From an uncultured Caulobacterales bacterium (GTDB lineage Bacteria; Pseudomonadota; Alphaproteobacteria; Caulobacterales; Caulobacteraceae), in assembly GCA_903840435.1 (NCBI GenBank), contig CAIMFV010000060.1:78130-142129 (forward strand): DNA of 64,000 bases, read 5' to 3'. The translations under genes were made by a program, and so were the position numbers. The notes under the pieces are model-generated. The model saw nothing but the letters and a program-made list of their open reading frames with translations. It searched no databases and was not told the origin of the DNA. Shown here piece by piece: positions 18,501 through 26,861 of the stretch; the first letter of the stretch is position 1, and each line of letters begins with the position of its first letter.

Positions 18501-18636
18501 TGAGGTGGTCGGGCCCATGGCCCTGGTGATCCTTGGCGGATTGGTCAGCAGTGCGGTCGGCGCGCTGGTGCTCCTGCCCGCCTTGATCAAGCTGTTCTGG
18601 CGTCCAGGTTACGCCCGCCTCGCACGGCGCAGCTGA
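15547..18636 (+). CDS. RND efflux permease (AcrB/CusA-like inner-membrane pump)
   Basis: 1029 aa, normal for RND permeases. It has a TM1 followed by the porter region (DTAPAEFTLRTNAPGLVAEQVENLVSHPLE), a first helix bundle with the proton-relay pair Asp409-Asp410 in GVVIDDALIDVENI, a second porter half and a second bundle ending LPALIKLFWRP. The DD pair corresponds to AcrB D407/D408, and the DVENI context is that of the HAE1-like/MMPL-type permeases common in alphaproteobacteria. The Met clusters typical of CusA metal pumps are not evident, so drug or metabolite export is more likely than metal export. It is the last gene of the DUF1003-OMF-adaptor-permease operon. Confidence 0.93.
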   Translation: MRFAEGLESAMRFAVGRPRLIGLACVTFLLWAGSEVRQLPRDFMPDTAPAEFTLRTNAPGLVAEQVENLVSHPLETALVGAPGVARVHSDSLQGLSTVTVGFTPGLDPLRARATLNERLAALAAALPKGVATPQILPLEPTDAVVLKLGFTSDTADAMALRDVILWEVRPRLLASPGVAEVVLFGGATRRYEVQARPGDLSDSDLGFLDILNAVRRTTSVAGAGFIDTDSQRVLIDPRGQPLTPEDVGAGQIQNPGAAPVRISDVADVVEAPAPATGDALIDGKPGILVLVKRQFQANGLETTRALERRLADLAPVLRAHGISLRPDLDRPATFADMAVRGVASDLLLGVGLVAVALVFFFRDLRSVLISLIAIPLSFLAATLALRVCGWSLNAMTLGGMVLGLGVVIDDALIDVENIHWRLGAAEGRGEPHLLTVLKAALEVRGPVIIAALAFLLTTAPLLAIAGPQASLVAPLAVSALAATGASLIVSVLVTPALCNLFLQHIKPKPAAVSPWRARFTHVASQVSEAPWPVLGVAAALTVLALGGLCLDRFEGVPSIADGHILIDARAPAATSLSSMVDYGVRLTHALAPLPGVRAVSQRVGRDETGGEAFGIEHAVFDLALDPGLGTQRQRDLAETLRARLKAFPGLMTDVQTRFDAGHGRERAAASVRIVLSGRDLDGLEARADQLAEALRSLPEAKAVQVEKAARAPAVRVDVNFQRLALYGLSTADVLDTVQAAFAGEEVGQIYRDGRAIGLAVSGQPSLRRDPEAVGQLLLRSASGFSVRLSSVANVYLTEERAVIAHDGALRRVVITANPDHSDAFVAAARRVIAAHAADLTGAVVEVSREDQANSEAKAGLALSYGMALLAVGALLSLAFDGRTAAILLACAAFSFVGASAVVFLMGGVLTLGASVGLIAVFGLSLRGAILIIGRLEDLVLPGRRPLSSATIARAAGERALPVLMTSALVALAVAPVALRLDAPGHEVVGPMALVILGGLVSSAVGALVLLPALIKLFWRPGYARLARRS

Positions 18637-18648
18637 GGGCAGGCGCGC

Positions 18649-19527
18649 TCACCGCTTGGCGAACTGCCAATAAAGTGCCCGCGCCCGCTTGGCCATTGGC
18701 CCGACGCTTAAGGGTCGGTCGTCTATGCCGGTAATCGCCGTGACCTTGGAAAAATTGCCGACCATCAAGATCTCGTCGGCGGACTGAAAGTCCTCATAGC
18801 CAAGTTTGGCCTCTTCCACCGTGACGCCGTCCTCGCGCAACAAGGTCATGACGCGCAAGCGGGTGATCCCGGCGAGGAACATGCCTGTGGCGAGGGGCGT
18901 CTTCACCTGTCCATCCTTAACCAGAAAGACATTGGCATTGGCGAGCTCGGCCACATAGCCGGTCGCGTCGCGCATCAGGCAATTGCCGAAGCCTCGTGCG
19001 GCGGCCTCGGCCAGGGCGCGGCCATTATTCGGATAGAGACAGCCCGCCTTGGCCTCGACGGGGGCCATATCCGGCGTGGGCTTTAGATAGGGCGACAAGG
19101 TGATGGTGGGGCCTTCTATTGGCGGCATTGGGGCTTCGTAGAGGCAAAGCGCCCAGCGCGTGCTGTCGGGATCAGGGCGGACGCCGCCGCCAGCCCCGCC
19201 TGCCTCTGCCCAATACATGGGACGAATATAGAGCGCCGCGTCCGGGGCGAACTTGGCCGCGCCTTCATAGACAAGCTCTGCCCAGCGCGCTTCGGAGGTC
19301 AAGGCCTTCATGCCCATGGTCACAGCAGAGCGATTGACGCGAACGAGGTGGCGATCAAGGTCCGGCGCCTTGCCCTCGAACCAACGGGCGCCATCAAATA
19401 CGGTCGAGCCTAGCCAGGCGGCATGGGTTCTTGGACCCATGATCGCGACATTGCCCTCGCCCCAGGTCCCGTTGAAATAGGTCCAGGTCTGGCTGATCGG
19501 CGCCAAGGGGGTCACGGTTGCAGTCAT
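18649..19527 (-). CDS. Class IV PLP aminotransferase (branched-chain aminotransferase-like)
   Basis: 292 aa, the fold-type IV length. The probable PLP lysine is in VEAKAGCLYPNNGRA, followed by GYVAELANANVFLVKDGQVKTPLATGMFLAGITR, the E-x-A-N-x-F and GITR signatures of IlvE-like enzymes. GSTVFDGARWFEGKAPDLDRHLVRVNRSA is the usual N-terminal block. It transfers amino groups between branched-chain or aromatic amino acids and 2-oxoglutarate; D-amino-acid aminotransferase and 4-amino-4-deoxychorismate lyase share the fold but fit less well. It lies 27 bp after the acyl-CoA synthetase stop on the same strand. Confidence 0.88.
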   Translation of the reverse strand: MTATVTPLAPISQTWTYFNGTWGEGNVAIMGPRTHAAWLGSTVFDGARWFEGKAPDLDRHLVRVNRSAVTMGMKALTSEARWAELVYEGAAKFAPDAALYIRPMYWAEAGGAGGGVRPDPDSTRWALCLYEAPMPPIEGPTITLSPYLKPTPDMAPVEAKAGCLYPNNGRALAEAAARGFGNCLMRDATGYVAELANANVFLVKDGQVKTPLATGMFLAGITRLRVMTLLREDGVTVEEAKLGYEDFQSADEILMVGNFSKVTAITGIDDRPLSVGPMAKRARALYWQFAKR

Positions 19528-19554
19528 GGTCGGCTCCGGGGCGGAGAGCGGGGA

Positions 19555-21369
19555 TTAAAGAGCCTGCTCGCCATTTAAGATTTTTGCATATACCGCGCTG
19601 TCGAGCCGTTGGTAACTCTGAAGACTGGGATGACGCCAAAAGAGCTCGCCCTCGGAGGTCTTGGGGTCGAAGCCAAGTTTCTGGTGGTCCACGGTCCTGA
19701 CCTTAAAGGTGTCCGTATGGGCAAGCGCGCGTACCCGCTTCACAAAGACCGGTTGGGCATAGGCGGGCAGGGTTTGGCGCAACACCGCCCCAAGCGCGTC
19801 GGGGTCAAAGCTGTCGTCGGCGACAATGGCGGCCATGCCTGCCCGACCGTCACGCCCTGGGATCTGAACACCATAGACTGCCGCCTCGACAATGCCGGGC
19901 ACAGCCGCCAGGGCCTGCGCCACCTCGGTGGTGGCGACGTTTTCGCCCTTCCAGCGGAAGGTGTCGCCAATTCGATCAACAAAGGAAAAATACCCTTGCC
20001 TGTCTTGGCGCATGAGATCGCCAGTGCGGAACCAAGCATCGCCCGCTTCAAAGAGGTCGCGCATCAGCTTGGCCTCTGTCGCTGCTCCATCGGCATAGCC
20101 CTCGAAGGGATGGGAGGGATCGATGCGGCCTAGGGCTTCGCCGACCTCGCCGTGGGAACAGAGGACGCCTCGACCGTCTGCATCGCGTGAAATTCGAAGC
20201 GTTTCCGGGTCAACCTGCACCAAGACTGCGGGCGGGCGGCGCTGGAGCAGCGGCGGGAAGCGGCCCAGCACACCGGGTCGGCCTTCGACATTGTAAAGCG
20301 AGAAGGTTCCTTCGGTGGCGGCATAGAATTCCACAATGCGCGGAAGGGCGAAGCGAGCTTGGAAGTCCGACCAAATCTCGGGCCTCAGGCCATTGCCAAT
20401 CATGAGCCGAAGCCCGTGGTCGCCATCGCGGTCCGAACGCGGCGCGGCAAGCAGATAGCGGCACATCTCGCCAATATATTGCACCAGGGTGCAGCCTTCT
20501 GCGCGGACGTCGTCCCAGAACTTACGGGCTGAAAATCCTTGCCGCAGCACCACCCGCCCGCCACGCAACAAGACCGAGCCAGCGGCGACCACGCCGCCGA
20601 CGCTATGGAAAAGCGGCAGGCAATCATACATGACATCGGTAGCCTGGATATTGGCGAGGCCAGCGAACCACCCAGCCCAGGAAAGCACCCGGCGGTGACT
20701 GACCCGTGCGGCCTTTGGCAGGCCCGTGGTGCCGCTGGTGAAAATATAGAGCGCCGTTTCCGAGAGCGCGACCGCCCGCGCTTCGCTGGCAAAGGGCGCG
20801 CCCGAGAGGCGGGCGAGGGCTTGATCAAGCTTTTCCTCGCCCGCGCCGAGCGGCCAGAGCTCGGGTGGATTGTCCAAAAGGGCGCAGGCGGCCAGGACGG
20901 TTGCGTGGTAGCGCACATGATAGATCAGCCATTGGACCTTGGCGGCGCTTAAACTGTGCGCCAGGCTGGGCGCAGGCAGGTGAGGGTTGAGGAGGGCGGT
21001 GGCGTGCCCGCTGCGGCTGACACCCATCCACCCCGCCAGATAGTCAGGTCCATTGGGCGCCAAGAGGCCGACGACGCCTGCAGCACGACAATCAAGTCCG
21101 TGCGCCCAACGGGTATAGCGCCGCGCCCGCTCAGCTAACGCACCATAGGTCAAGACGCTGGTTTCGTCGCTAAGGGCGATCTGGTCCTCATAGGTCTCCG
21201 CCAGCCCGTCGAGGATCTGCCCGAAAGTACGGCCAGCGCGGAGGAGGGCGCCAACGCTTTCCATCGCCCGCGCCCAGGCCTTGGCGGAGGTGTCCTGCGC
21301 CGGTGCGTCCGGGCTCTCTGTGTGCGCATGCGACGCGTCTTTGGCGAGCAAGGGGCTGAAACTGTTCAT
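19555..21369 (-). CDS. Long-chain/very-long-chain acyl-CoA synthetase (FATP/FadD6-like)
   Basis: 604 aa from ATG 21369 (MNSFSPLL); an upstream in-frame start at 21456 would add 29 residues with no family match. The AMP-binding P-loop is YIFTSGTTGLPKAARVSHRR, and later ANL-superfamily motifs are EFYAATEGTFSLYNVEGRPG, WFRTGDLMRQDRQGYFSFVDRIGDTFRWKGENVATTEV and a C-terminal FKVRTVDHQKLGFDP. The overall spacing, including the DTFRWKGENV motif, is that of the very-long-chain/FATP branch, including bacterial FadD6. It activates fatty acids with ATP and CoA. It is divergent from metY across a 191-bp gap. Confidence 0.9.
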   Translation of the reverse strand: MNSFSPLLAKDASHAHTESPDAPAQDTSAKAWARAMESVGALLRAGRTFGQILDGLAETYEDQIALSDETSVLTYGALAERARRYTRWAHGLDCRAAGVVGLLAPNGPDYLAGWMGVSRSGHATALLNPHLPAPSLAHSLSAAKVQWLIYHVRYHATVLAACALLDNPPELWPLGAGEEKLDQALARLSGAPFASEARAVALSETALYIFTSGTTGLPKAARVSHRRVLSWAGWFAGLANIQATDVMYDCLPLFHSVGGVVAAGSVLLRGGRVVLRQGFSARKFWDDVRAEGCTLVQYIGEMCRYLLAAPRSDRDGDHGLRLMIGNGLRPEIWSDFQARFALPRIVEFYAATEGTFSLYNVEGRPGVLGRFPPLLQRRPPAVLVQVDPETLRISRDADGRGVLCSHGEVGEALGRIDPSHPFEGYADGAATEAKLMRDLFEAGDAWFRTGDLMRQDRQGYFSFVDRIGDTFRWKGENVATTEVAQALAAVPGIVEAAVYGVQIPGRDGRAGMAAIVADDSFDPDALGAVLRQTLPAYAQPVFVKRVRALAHTDTFKVRTVDHQKLGFDPKTSEGELFWRHPSLQSYQRLDSAVYAKILNGEQAL

Positions 21370-21479
21370 CGGCGGCACACTTTCTGGCGGCGAGGTCCGA
21401 CCTCCGGTCCCGACCAGCAAGTCTGGCGCCGAGGTGCAGCCGTTTCGCACCTGCACAAGACTTGCTTGACGTGAGAGGC

Positions 21480-21536
21480 GTCGCTGCGAGCTGTCCCAAA
21501 AGGAACCAAGCGGGCGGGGGCGTTCTAAAAAGCGAC
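21480..21536 (+). promoter_or_regulatory. Possible structured leader upstream of metY
   Basis: A 6-bp inverted pair (GTCGCT at 21480, AGCGAC at 21531) encloses about 45 bases in the leader of the metY-metA operon, with a second A-rich patch (CCCAAAAGG) inside. Methionine genes in alphaproteobacteria are often preceded by SAM riboswitches, but the conserved SAM-II loop sequences are not present as I know them. This is therefore only a candidate leader structure. Confidence 0.2.
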
Positions 21537-21560
21537 TGACGGTTCGGAGATCCCCACCCC

Positions 21561-22841
21561 ATGCGTCTGGAAACCCAAGCCTTACACAGCGGGTTTGACC
21601 ATGATCCGGCGACCCACGCCGTGGCCGTGCCGATCTATCAAACCGCCTCCTATGATTTCGATAGCGCCGACCATGGCGCGGCCCTGTTTAATCTTGAGGC
21701 CGAAGGTTTTCGCTATACACGGATCAATAATCCCACCGTCGCTGTTCTCGAAGCCCGCGTGGCGGCCCTCGAAGGCGGAACCGCGGGTCTGGCGACGGCC
21801 TCTGGCCAAGCCGCCTTGCACCTTGCCTTTGTCACCTTGGCCGATCACGGGGGCAATATTGTCTGTACGCCACAGCTCTATGGCGCCACCTATACCTTGC
21901 TCACCAGCGTGCTCGCCCGCCAAGGTATTCAGGCCCGCTTCGCCGAGGATGATAGCCCCGCTGCCATTGCGCGCTTGATTGATGCCGAGACCCGCGCCGT
22001 CTTTTGCGAAAGCATTGGCAATCCCGCGGGCAATATTTGTGACATTGCCGGCTTGGCTGCAGTCGCCCATGCGCGGGGCGTGCCTTTGATCGTCGACAAT
22101 ACGGTGGCGACGCCCGTCCTATTACGCCCCATCGACCACGGCGCCGATATTGTCGTGCATTCCCTGACCAAATTCATGGGCGGCCACGGCTCGACGCTCG
22201 GCGGCTGCATCGTCGAGTCCGGTCGGTTTGATTGGCGCGCGGCGGCGACGCGGTTTCCAGGCTTTACCCAGCCGGACATGTCCTATCACGGCCTTGTCTA
22301 TGCCGAGCGATTTGGCGCCTCCGCCTTCACCGCACGGGCCCGAGCGGTTTATCAGCGCACCATGGGCGCCGTCCTCGCGCCCATGAATGCGTTTTTGCTT
22401 TTGCAAGGGATTGAGACGGTGGCGCTGCGCATGGAGCGGCACGTTGAGAATGGGCGCAAGGTGGCGGAATTTTTGCAGCGCGACCCGCGCGTCGCCTGGG
22501 TCGCCTATGCCGGGTTCGCCGACAGCCCCTATTTTGCTCTGGCGCAGAAATACTTGAACGGCCAAGGATCGTCGCTGCTGACCTTCGGCGTGGAGGGCGG
22601 TCTCGTCGCGGGGAAGGCGTTTTACGACCGCCTGAAACTGGTCAAGCGCTTGGTCAATATTGGCGACGCCAAGTCACTCGCCTGCCACCCGGCCTCGACC
22701 ACCCATAGCCAAATGTCGCCAGAAGCCATGGCCCGGGCTGGCGTGCGTCCGGAAATGATCCGGCTGAGTGTCGGCATTGAGCATATCGACGATATTTTGG
22801 CCGATCTCGACCAGGCCCTTCGCCCAGTAGCGGAGGTTTAA
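21561..22841 (+). CDS. metY: O-acetyl-/O-succinylhomoserine sulfhydrylase (MetY-type)
   Basis: 426 aa, the length typical of MetY (cystathionine gamma-synthases are about 380-400). It starts MRLETQALHSGFDHDPATHAVAVPIYQTASYDF, the MetY N-terminus, and has RYTRINNPTVAVLEARVAALEGG, the PLP lysine K204 in HSLTKFMGGHG and SLACHPASTTHSQM near the C-terminus. It joins activated homoserine and sulfide to make homocysteine. The next gene (2 bp away) is a MetA-like homoserine acyltransferase that would supply the substrate, so the pair encodes direct sulfhydrylation. Whether the acyl group is acetyl or succinyl is not settled. Confidence 0.92.
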   Translation: MRLETQALHSGFDHDPATHAVAVPIYQTASYDFDSADHGAALFNLEAEGFRYTRINNPTVAVLEARVAALEGGTAGLATASGQAALHLAFVTLADHGGNIVCTPQLYGATYTLLTSVLARQGIQARFAEDDSPAAIARLIDAETRAVFCESIGNPAGNICDIAGLAAVAHARGVPLIVDNTVATPVLLRPIDHGADIVVHSLTKFMGGHGSTLGGCIVESGRFDWRAAATRFPGFTQPDMSYHGLVYAERFGASAFTARARAVYQRTMGAVLAPMNAFLLLQGIETVALRMERHVENGRKVAEFLQRDPRVAWVAYAGFADSPYFALAQKYLNGQGSSLLTFGVEGGLVAGKAFYDRLKLVKRLVNIGDAKSLACHPASTTHSQMSPEAMARAGVRPEMIRLSVGIEHIDDILADLDQALRPVAEV

Positions 22842-22843
22842 AA

Positions 22844-23731
22844 ATGCGCGTCGGCTTAATCAATAATATGCCCGCCGCCGCCCGGCTCGCGACCGAGCGG
22901 CAGTTCACCGATCTGGTGTTCGAGGCCGTCGCGCCACAGAGCCTCGACCTCGTCCGCTTGCACTTACCAAGCCTGGGCCACCCGCTGGACACGACCTCCC
23001 AGCCGGCCGAGGCCTTGGCCGAGCTTGACCTTGATCTCCTGATCGTCACGGGGGCCGAGCCTCGCACAGAGAATTTGCGCGACGAAGCCTATTGGGGAGA
23101 TTTCGCTCAAGCCGTCGATCTGGCGACTGATGCGGGCCTACCTGTGCTCTATTCCTGCCTTGCGGCGCATGCGGCTGTGCAACATCTGTTTGGCGTCACG
23201 CGGCGGCGGTTGCGCCGGAAACTCAGCGGCGTTTTTCAATTTCCCGTCCTGCCCGATCACCCCTGGGCCCTTGGTCTGCCGGACCGATTAATGGCCCCCC
23301 ATTCGCGGTGGAATGCCCTTCCCGTCGATGCGCTTCGGCGGGTCGGCGCTTCGGTTCTGAGCCAGGCCCCGACGGGTGGGGTGGACGCCTTCACCTTTGG
23401 CCACCTTCCAGGAGCGCTCTTTTTACAAGGGCACCCCGAATATGGCGCCGATACCTTGTTGCGCGAGTATAAGCGCGACCTGTCTCGCCATTTGACCGAT
23501 CCCGCGCTTCCCGCGCCCACCTTGCCCAAGCATCTCCTCAGCGCAAAAGCTTCGGCGGCGCTTGCGGGGAGACTTGAGGTCTGCGAAGCGGCGCTGCGGG
23601 CCTCCATGCCCATTGCGCCTTGGCGGGCGTCCGCCGCGGCTCTGTTTCGGCGTTGGTTGATGCCGTTGACGTCGCCGCACCGCACCCATGTCGCCGACCG
23701 ATTGCCGGTGCTGGACGCCTCGCCCGGCTGA
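22844..23731 (+). CDS. metA: Homoserine O-acyltransferase, MetA family (divergent)
   Basis: 295 aa. The MetA start LINNMP and TERQF are present, then LIVTGAEP, the nucleophile Cys105 in VLYSCLAAHAA, a substrate-site block MAPHSRWN, and the His/Glu pair H197 and E199 in LFLQGHPEYGADTLLREY. These match the catalytic Cys-His-Glu of MetA. The fit is looser than in enterobacterial MetA (TGAEPR rather than TGAPVE), so it belongs to the divergent branch that often accompanies MetY. It acylates homoserine and is translated just after metY. The acyl donor (acetyl- or succinyl-CoA) cannot be read with certainty. Confidence 0.87.
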   Translation: MRVGLINNMPAAARLATERQFTDLVFEAVAPQSLDLVRLHLPSLGHPLDTTSQPAEALAELDLDLLIVTGAEPRTENLRDEAYWGDFAQAVDLATDAGLPVLYSCLAAHAAVQHLFGVTRRRLRRKLSGVFQFPVLPDHPWALGLPDRLMAPHSRWNALPVDALRRVGASVLSQAPTGGVDAFTFGHLPGALFLQGHPEYGADTLLREYKRDLSRHLTDPALPAPTLPKHLLSAKASAALAGRLEVCEAALRASMPIAPWRASAAALFRRWLMPLTSPHRTHVADRLPVLDASPG

Positions 23732-23760
23732 TCCTATGGTCGTTGGCGGAAGGGCTGAGC

Positions 23761-24549
23761 ATGACCCCAAGCCGTGAGCTTTCCGCAAAATCTGCCGCAG
23801 GCGATGCCGACTACGGCAAGATCGGCGGGACCTATTCGCGCTTTCGTCAACCCGACCCGCGCATCGCGGCTCAGATTGTTACCGCCCTGGGCGCCGCTGA
23901 AACCGTGCTCAATGTCGGAGCAGGCGCCGGGTCTTATGAGCCCACAGATCGATGGGTCGTTGCTGTCGAGCCTGCAGCCGCGATGCGCGTTCAGCGACCG
24001 GCACACTTGGCGCGGGCTATCGCGGCCGTCGCCGAAGCCTTGCCATTCAAAAGCGGCGCGGTGGACGCAGCGCTCGCCACCTTTACCGTCCACCAGTGGC
24101 GAGACCTTTCGCGAGGTCTTGCGGAAATGCGCAGAGTTGCGCGCGGCCCCGTCATCATCCTCACTTGCGACCCCGACGCGCTTGATCGCTTTTGGTTGAC
24201 GGACTATGCCGCCGAGGTCTTGAGGGTCGAGGCGTCGCGATACCCGCCCATCTCGACCCTGGTTGAGAAGCTGGGAGGCCAGTGCCAAGTCATTGAGGTT
24301 CCCATTCCGCTCGACTGCCGCGACGGGTTCAATGAGGCCTATTATGGACGCCCTGAAATGCTTTTGAACCCCGACGCCCGGCTTGCCTGTTCCAGTTGGA
24401 GCCTTGTTCCGTCCGACGTCGTCGCGCGCTTCGTCTCGAGACTGGCCGAAGACTTGGCCAGCGGGGCTTGGGACCGCAAATTTGGAGGGCTGCGCACCCA
24501 GTCTTTGTTCAAAGGCCCGTTGAGGTTGGTTGTCGCGCCGGCTGCATAG
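23761..24549 (+). CDS. Class I SAM-dependent methyltransferase
   Basis: 262 aa from ATG 23761, which has GGAAGGG upstream; the longer open frame overlaps metA and is not family-like. The Rossmann SAM motifs are motif I VLNVGAGAGSYEP, an acidic strand-2 end WVVAVEPAAAM, AEALPFKSGAVDAALATFTVHQW for motif III/IV, and a LAEMRRVARGPVIIL block. This is the UbiE/Methyltransf_11 layout. The substrate is unknown. It follows metA by 29 bp and may be read from the same transcript, where it would consume SAM derived from the methionine pathway, but that link is only positional. Confidence 0.85.
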   Translation: MTPSRELSAKSAAGDADYGKIGGTYSRFRQPDPRIAAQIVTALGAAETVLNVGAGAGSYEPTDRWVVAVEPAAAMRVQRPAHLARAIAAVAEALPFKSGAVDAALATFTVHQWRDLSRGLAEMRRVARGPVIILTCDPDALDRFWLTDYAAEVLRVEASRYPPISTLVEKLGGQCQVIEVPIPLDCRDGFNEAYYGRPEMLLNPDARLACSSWSLVPSDVVARFVSRLAEDLASGAWDRKFGGLRTQSLFKGPLRLVVAPAA

Positions 24550-24711
24550 AAAATAGGCGATAAGGCTGCACTAGACAGTCTTGGCAAATCTCTTTCAAAT
24601 GTTCAGGCGATTTACGAGGGGGCGCCTGAAAAATTGCGATCATATAGTTTCAAATTTAATCGTCTTTCCACCTGTTTCCGCTGAAGTCAGTTTGATCTGG
24701 AGGCGTAAACC

Positions 24712-26808
24712 ATGCGGCGGTTAGCGAAAGGATTGCTGCGGTGGCGGTCGCCGACCTTTTGGTTGGTCGCGGTCTGCGTCTCTTTGATCCTGGTCCTGGT
24801 GACGAGCGTCGTCATGACCACAGCGAAAATCGAGCAGGAGTCGGACGCGCGCGAGGAGCAACTGATCTCCAATGGCATTCATATCGCCATTGAGCGCTTG
24901 AACGCCGGTATTGAAAGCCAGACCCTGTGGGATGACGCAGTGGTCAATCTCGACACGCAGTTCGACGCGAAATGGGCGACCCAATATCTGACCGAATATC
25001 TCTGGGCGAACGGTCAATATAATTTGATTTATCTTTTGAATTCAGACGATCAGCCCATCTATGCGTCCCAAGATCGCAAGACGATCAATCCTTCGGGCTT
25101 TGCCACCCTTCGCGCGCGATTGGACCCGGTGATCAGGGCCGTCCGCGCCGGAGAACGCCATCGCGGCCCGCTGGTTCGCGGAGACGCGCGGGTGCCCACC
25201 CCCATTCGCGGCTATACGATTGTTCGCCAAGGCCCAGACATCTTTATGGTCACCGCAGGCCTCGTTCAGCCGGACAATAGCCGAGGCGTGGCGCCATCGC
25301 AGCGCGGCGCGATTGTCGTCGCCGGTCAGAGGATCGACGGGGTCTTCTTGGCGCGGCTCGCGCACCTCTATCTCATCCATGATCTACGGCGCGACGCGGT
25401 TGACGCCCCCACCGATGCCGGTCGCCTGGGCCTCGTCGTTGGCCAGCCAGGAGATCCGGCGGCATTCCGCTTAACCTGGAAGCGCAACAGTCCCACCTCC
25501 AAGCTGATCCTAACCGCCGGACCAGCTCTGGCGGCGGTCTTTCTGGCGCTTGCCTGCGCGCCGTTTCTTGTTCTGCATAATGGGCGTCGAAACCAGGAGC
25601 TGAAAACGGCCTCCGAAGCGGCAAAGCTTGCATCACAAGCCAAGAGTTCATTTCTCGCCACCATGAGTCATGAAATTCGCACGCCGATGAATGGGATTAT
25701 TGGTCTTGCCCATATTATGAAATTCAATGACCTGTCCGAGCCGCAGCGCGAGCGGCTCGAGATCATCTTGACCTCCAGCAAGGCCTTGGTTTCCATTCTT
25801 AATGACGCGCTTGATCTGTCAAAAATCGAGTCGGGTAAGCTCGAACTGGAGCATGAGCCCTTCGACCTCGGCGACCTGGCACGGTCGGCCCGCGATGCCT
25901 TCGCCGCAATTGCCATCCAAAAGGGCTTTGACCTTTCTTTGGATGTCGCGCCAGAGGCCGACGCCGCCTTTGTCGGCGACGCGGTTCGCGTGCGGCAAAT
26001 CATCCACAACCTCGTCGCCAACGCGGTTAAGTTCACCGACACAGGCGGTGTGGCGCTCAAGATTGAGGTTTGTCCGGGCGGGGTGCGTATTTTGGTTTCC
26101 GACACGGGTTGCGGCATTGCGCCAAACCGGATTTCGCGGCTCTTCGAACGCTTTGTCCAAGAAGACAATTCCACGACCCGCAGATATGGCGGCACCGGCT
26201 TGGGCCTCGCGATCTGCCGTGATCTCTGCGCGGCGATGCAGGGCTCGATTTCTGTCGAGAGCGAGCTTGGTCGCGGCACCCGTTTCACTGTCACACTGCC
26301 GCTCGAAAAGAGTGCAGTGAAACCGGTTGCGGTCGTTGAGGATTTAGCGCTTGAGACCAGCCTCAGCGGTCAGGAGACCCGCCCCTTGCGCGTCTTGGTG
26401 GCCGAGGACAATGTCATCAACCAGCGGGTCATCTCGGCCCTGCTTGAGCAGGTTGGCATCACTCCGGCCATTGTCGATGATGGCGTCAAGGCGGTCGAGG
26501 CCTGGAGTTCGGGCGCTTGGGACCTGATTTTCCTCGATGTGTGTATGCCGGTGATGGACGGGCCAACGGCGGCGCGGCGAATCCGCGGTCGAGAGATAAT
26601 GGAAGGTCGCCCGCGCACGCCCATCATTGCACTCACCGCCAATGTAATGAACCATCAGATCGAGGACTATACCCAGGCGGGTATGGATGAAGTGGTGGCC
26701 AAACCGATTGAAGTTGGCGCCCTTTTTCGAACCATGGAGGCAGCGCTCGCGCTCGCCTCGACCGAGGCGGCTGAAATCCTGCTTGACGATCAGGTTGGAA
26801 ATGCCTGA
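24712..26808 (+). CDS. Hybrid sensor histidine kinase with CHASE4-like sensor
   Basis: 698 aa; ATG 24712 follows TCTGGAGG. TM1 is about residues 17-36, followed by a periplasmic CHASE4-like domain (LNAGIESQTLWDDAVVNLD, the usual N-terminal WDDAV motif) to about 200, TM2 near 264-285, HisKA with phospho-acceptor His320 in FLATMSHEIRTPMNGIIG, HATPase with NLVANAVKFTDTGG, DTGCGI and GGTGLGLAI, and a C-terminal receiver with Asp609 in LIFLDVCMPVMDG. It is an orphan hybrid kinase: no output regulator or Hpt gene is adjacent. It is followed by a sugar porter 53 bp later, so a link to sugar sensing is possible but unproven. Confidence 0.92.
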   Translation: MRRLAKGLLRWRSPTFWLVAVCVSLILVLVTSVVMTTAKIEQESDAREEQLISNGIHIAIERLNAGIESQTLWDDAVVNLDTQFDAKWATQYLTEYLWANGQYNLIYLLNSDDQPIYASQDRKTINPSGFATLRARLDPVIRAVRAGERHRGPLVRGDARVPTPIRGYTIVRQGPDIFMVTAGLVQPDNSRGVAPSQRGAIVVAGQRIDGVFLARLAHLYLIHDLRRDAVDAPTDAGRLGLVVGQPGDPAAFRLTWKRNSPTSKLILTAGPALAAVFLALACAPFLVLHNGRRNQELKTASEAAKLASQAKSSFLATMSHEIRTPMNGIIGLAHIMKFNDLSEPQRERLEIILTSSKALVSILNDALDLSKIESGKLELEHEPFDLGDLARSARDAFAAIAIQKGFDLSLDVAPEADAAFVGDAVRVRQIIHNLVANAVKFTDTGGVALKIEVCPGGVRILVSDTGCGIAPNRISRLFERFVQEDNSTTRRYGGTGLGLAICRDLCAAMQGSISVESELGRGTRFTVTLPLEKSAVKPVAVVEDLALETSLSGQETRPLRVLVAEDNVINQRVISALLEQVGITPAIVDDGVKAVEAWSSGAWDLIFLDVCMPVMDGPTAARRIRGREIMEGRPRTPIIALTANVMNHQIEDYTQAGMDEVVAKPIEVGALFRTMEAALALASTEAAEILLDDQVGNA

Positions 26809-26861
26809 AAATCCGAGACAATAAGAAGCGAACGCTGTGGCGTCGCGGTCGAGGAAACCCC

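Noticed and set aside
21440..21560. SAM-II riboswitch upstream of metY
   Set aside because: Expected for alphaproteobacterial methionine genes, but the conserved loop and the GCTAAAAGG-like 3' segment are not present. Only an unspecific inverted repeat remains, recorded as a weak leader candidate.
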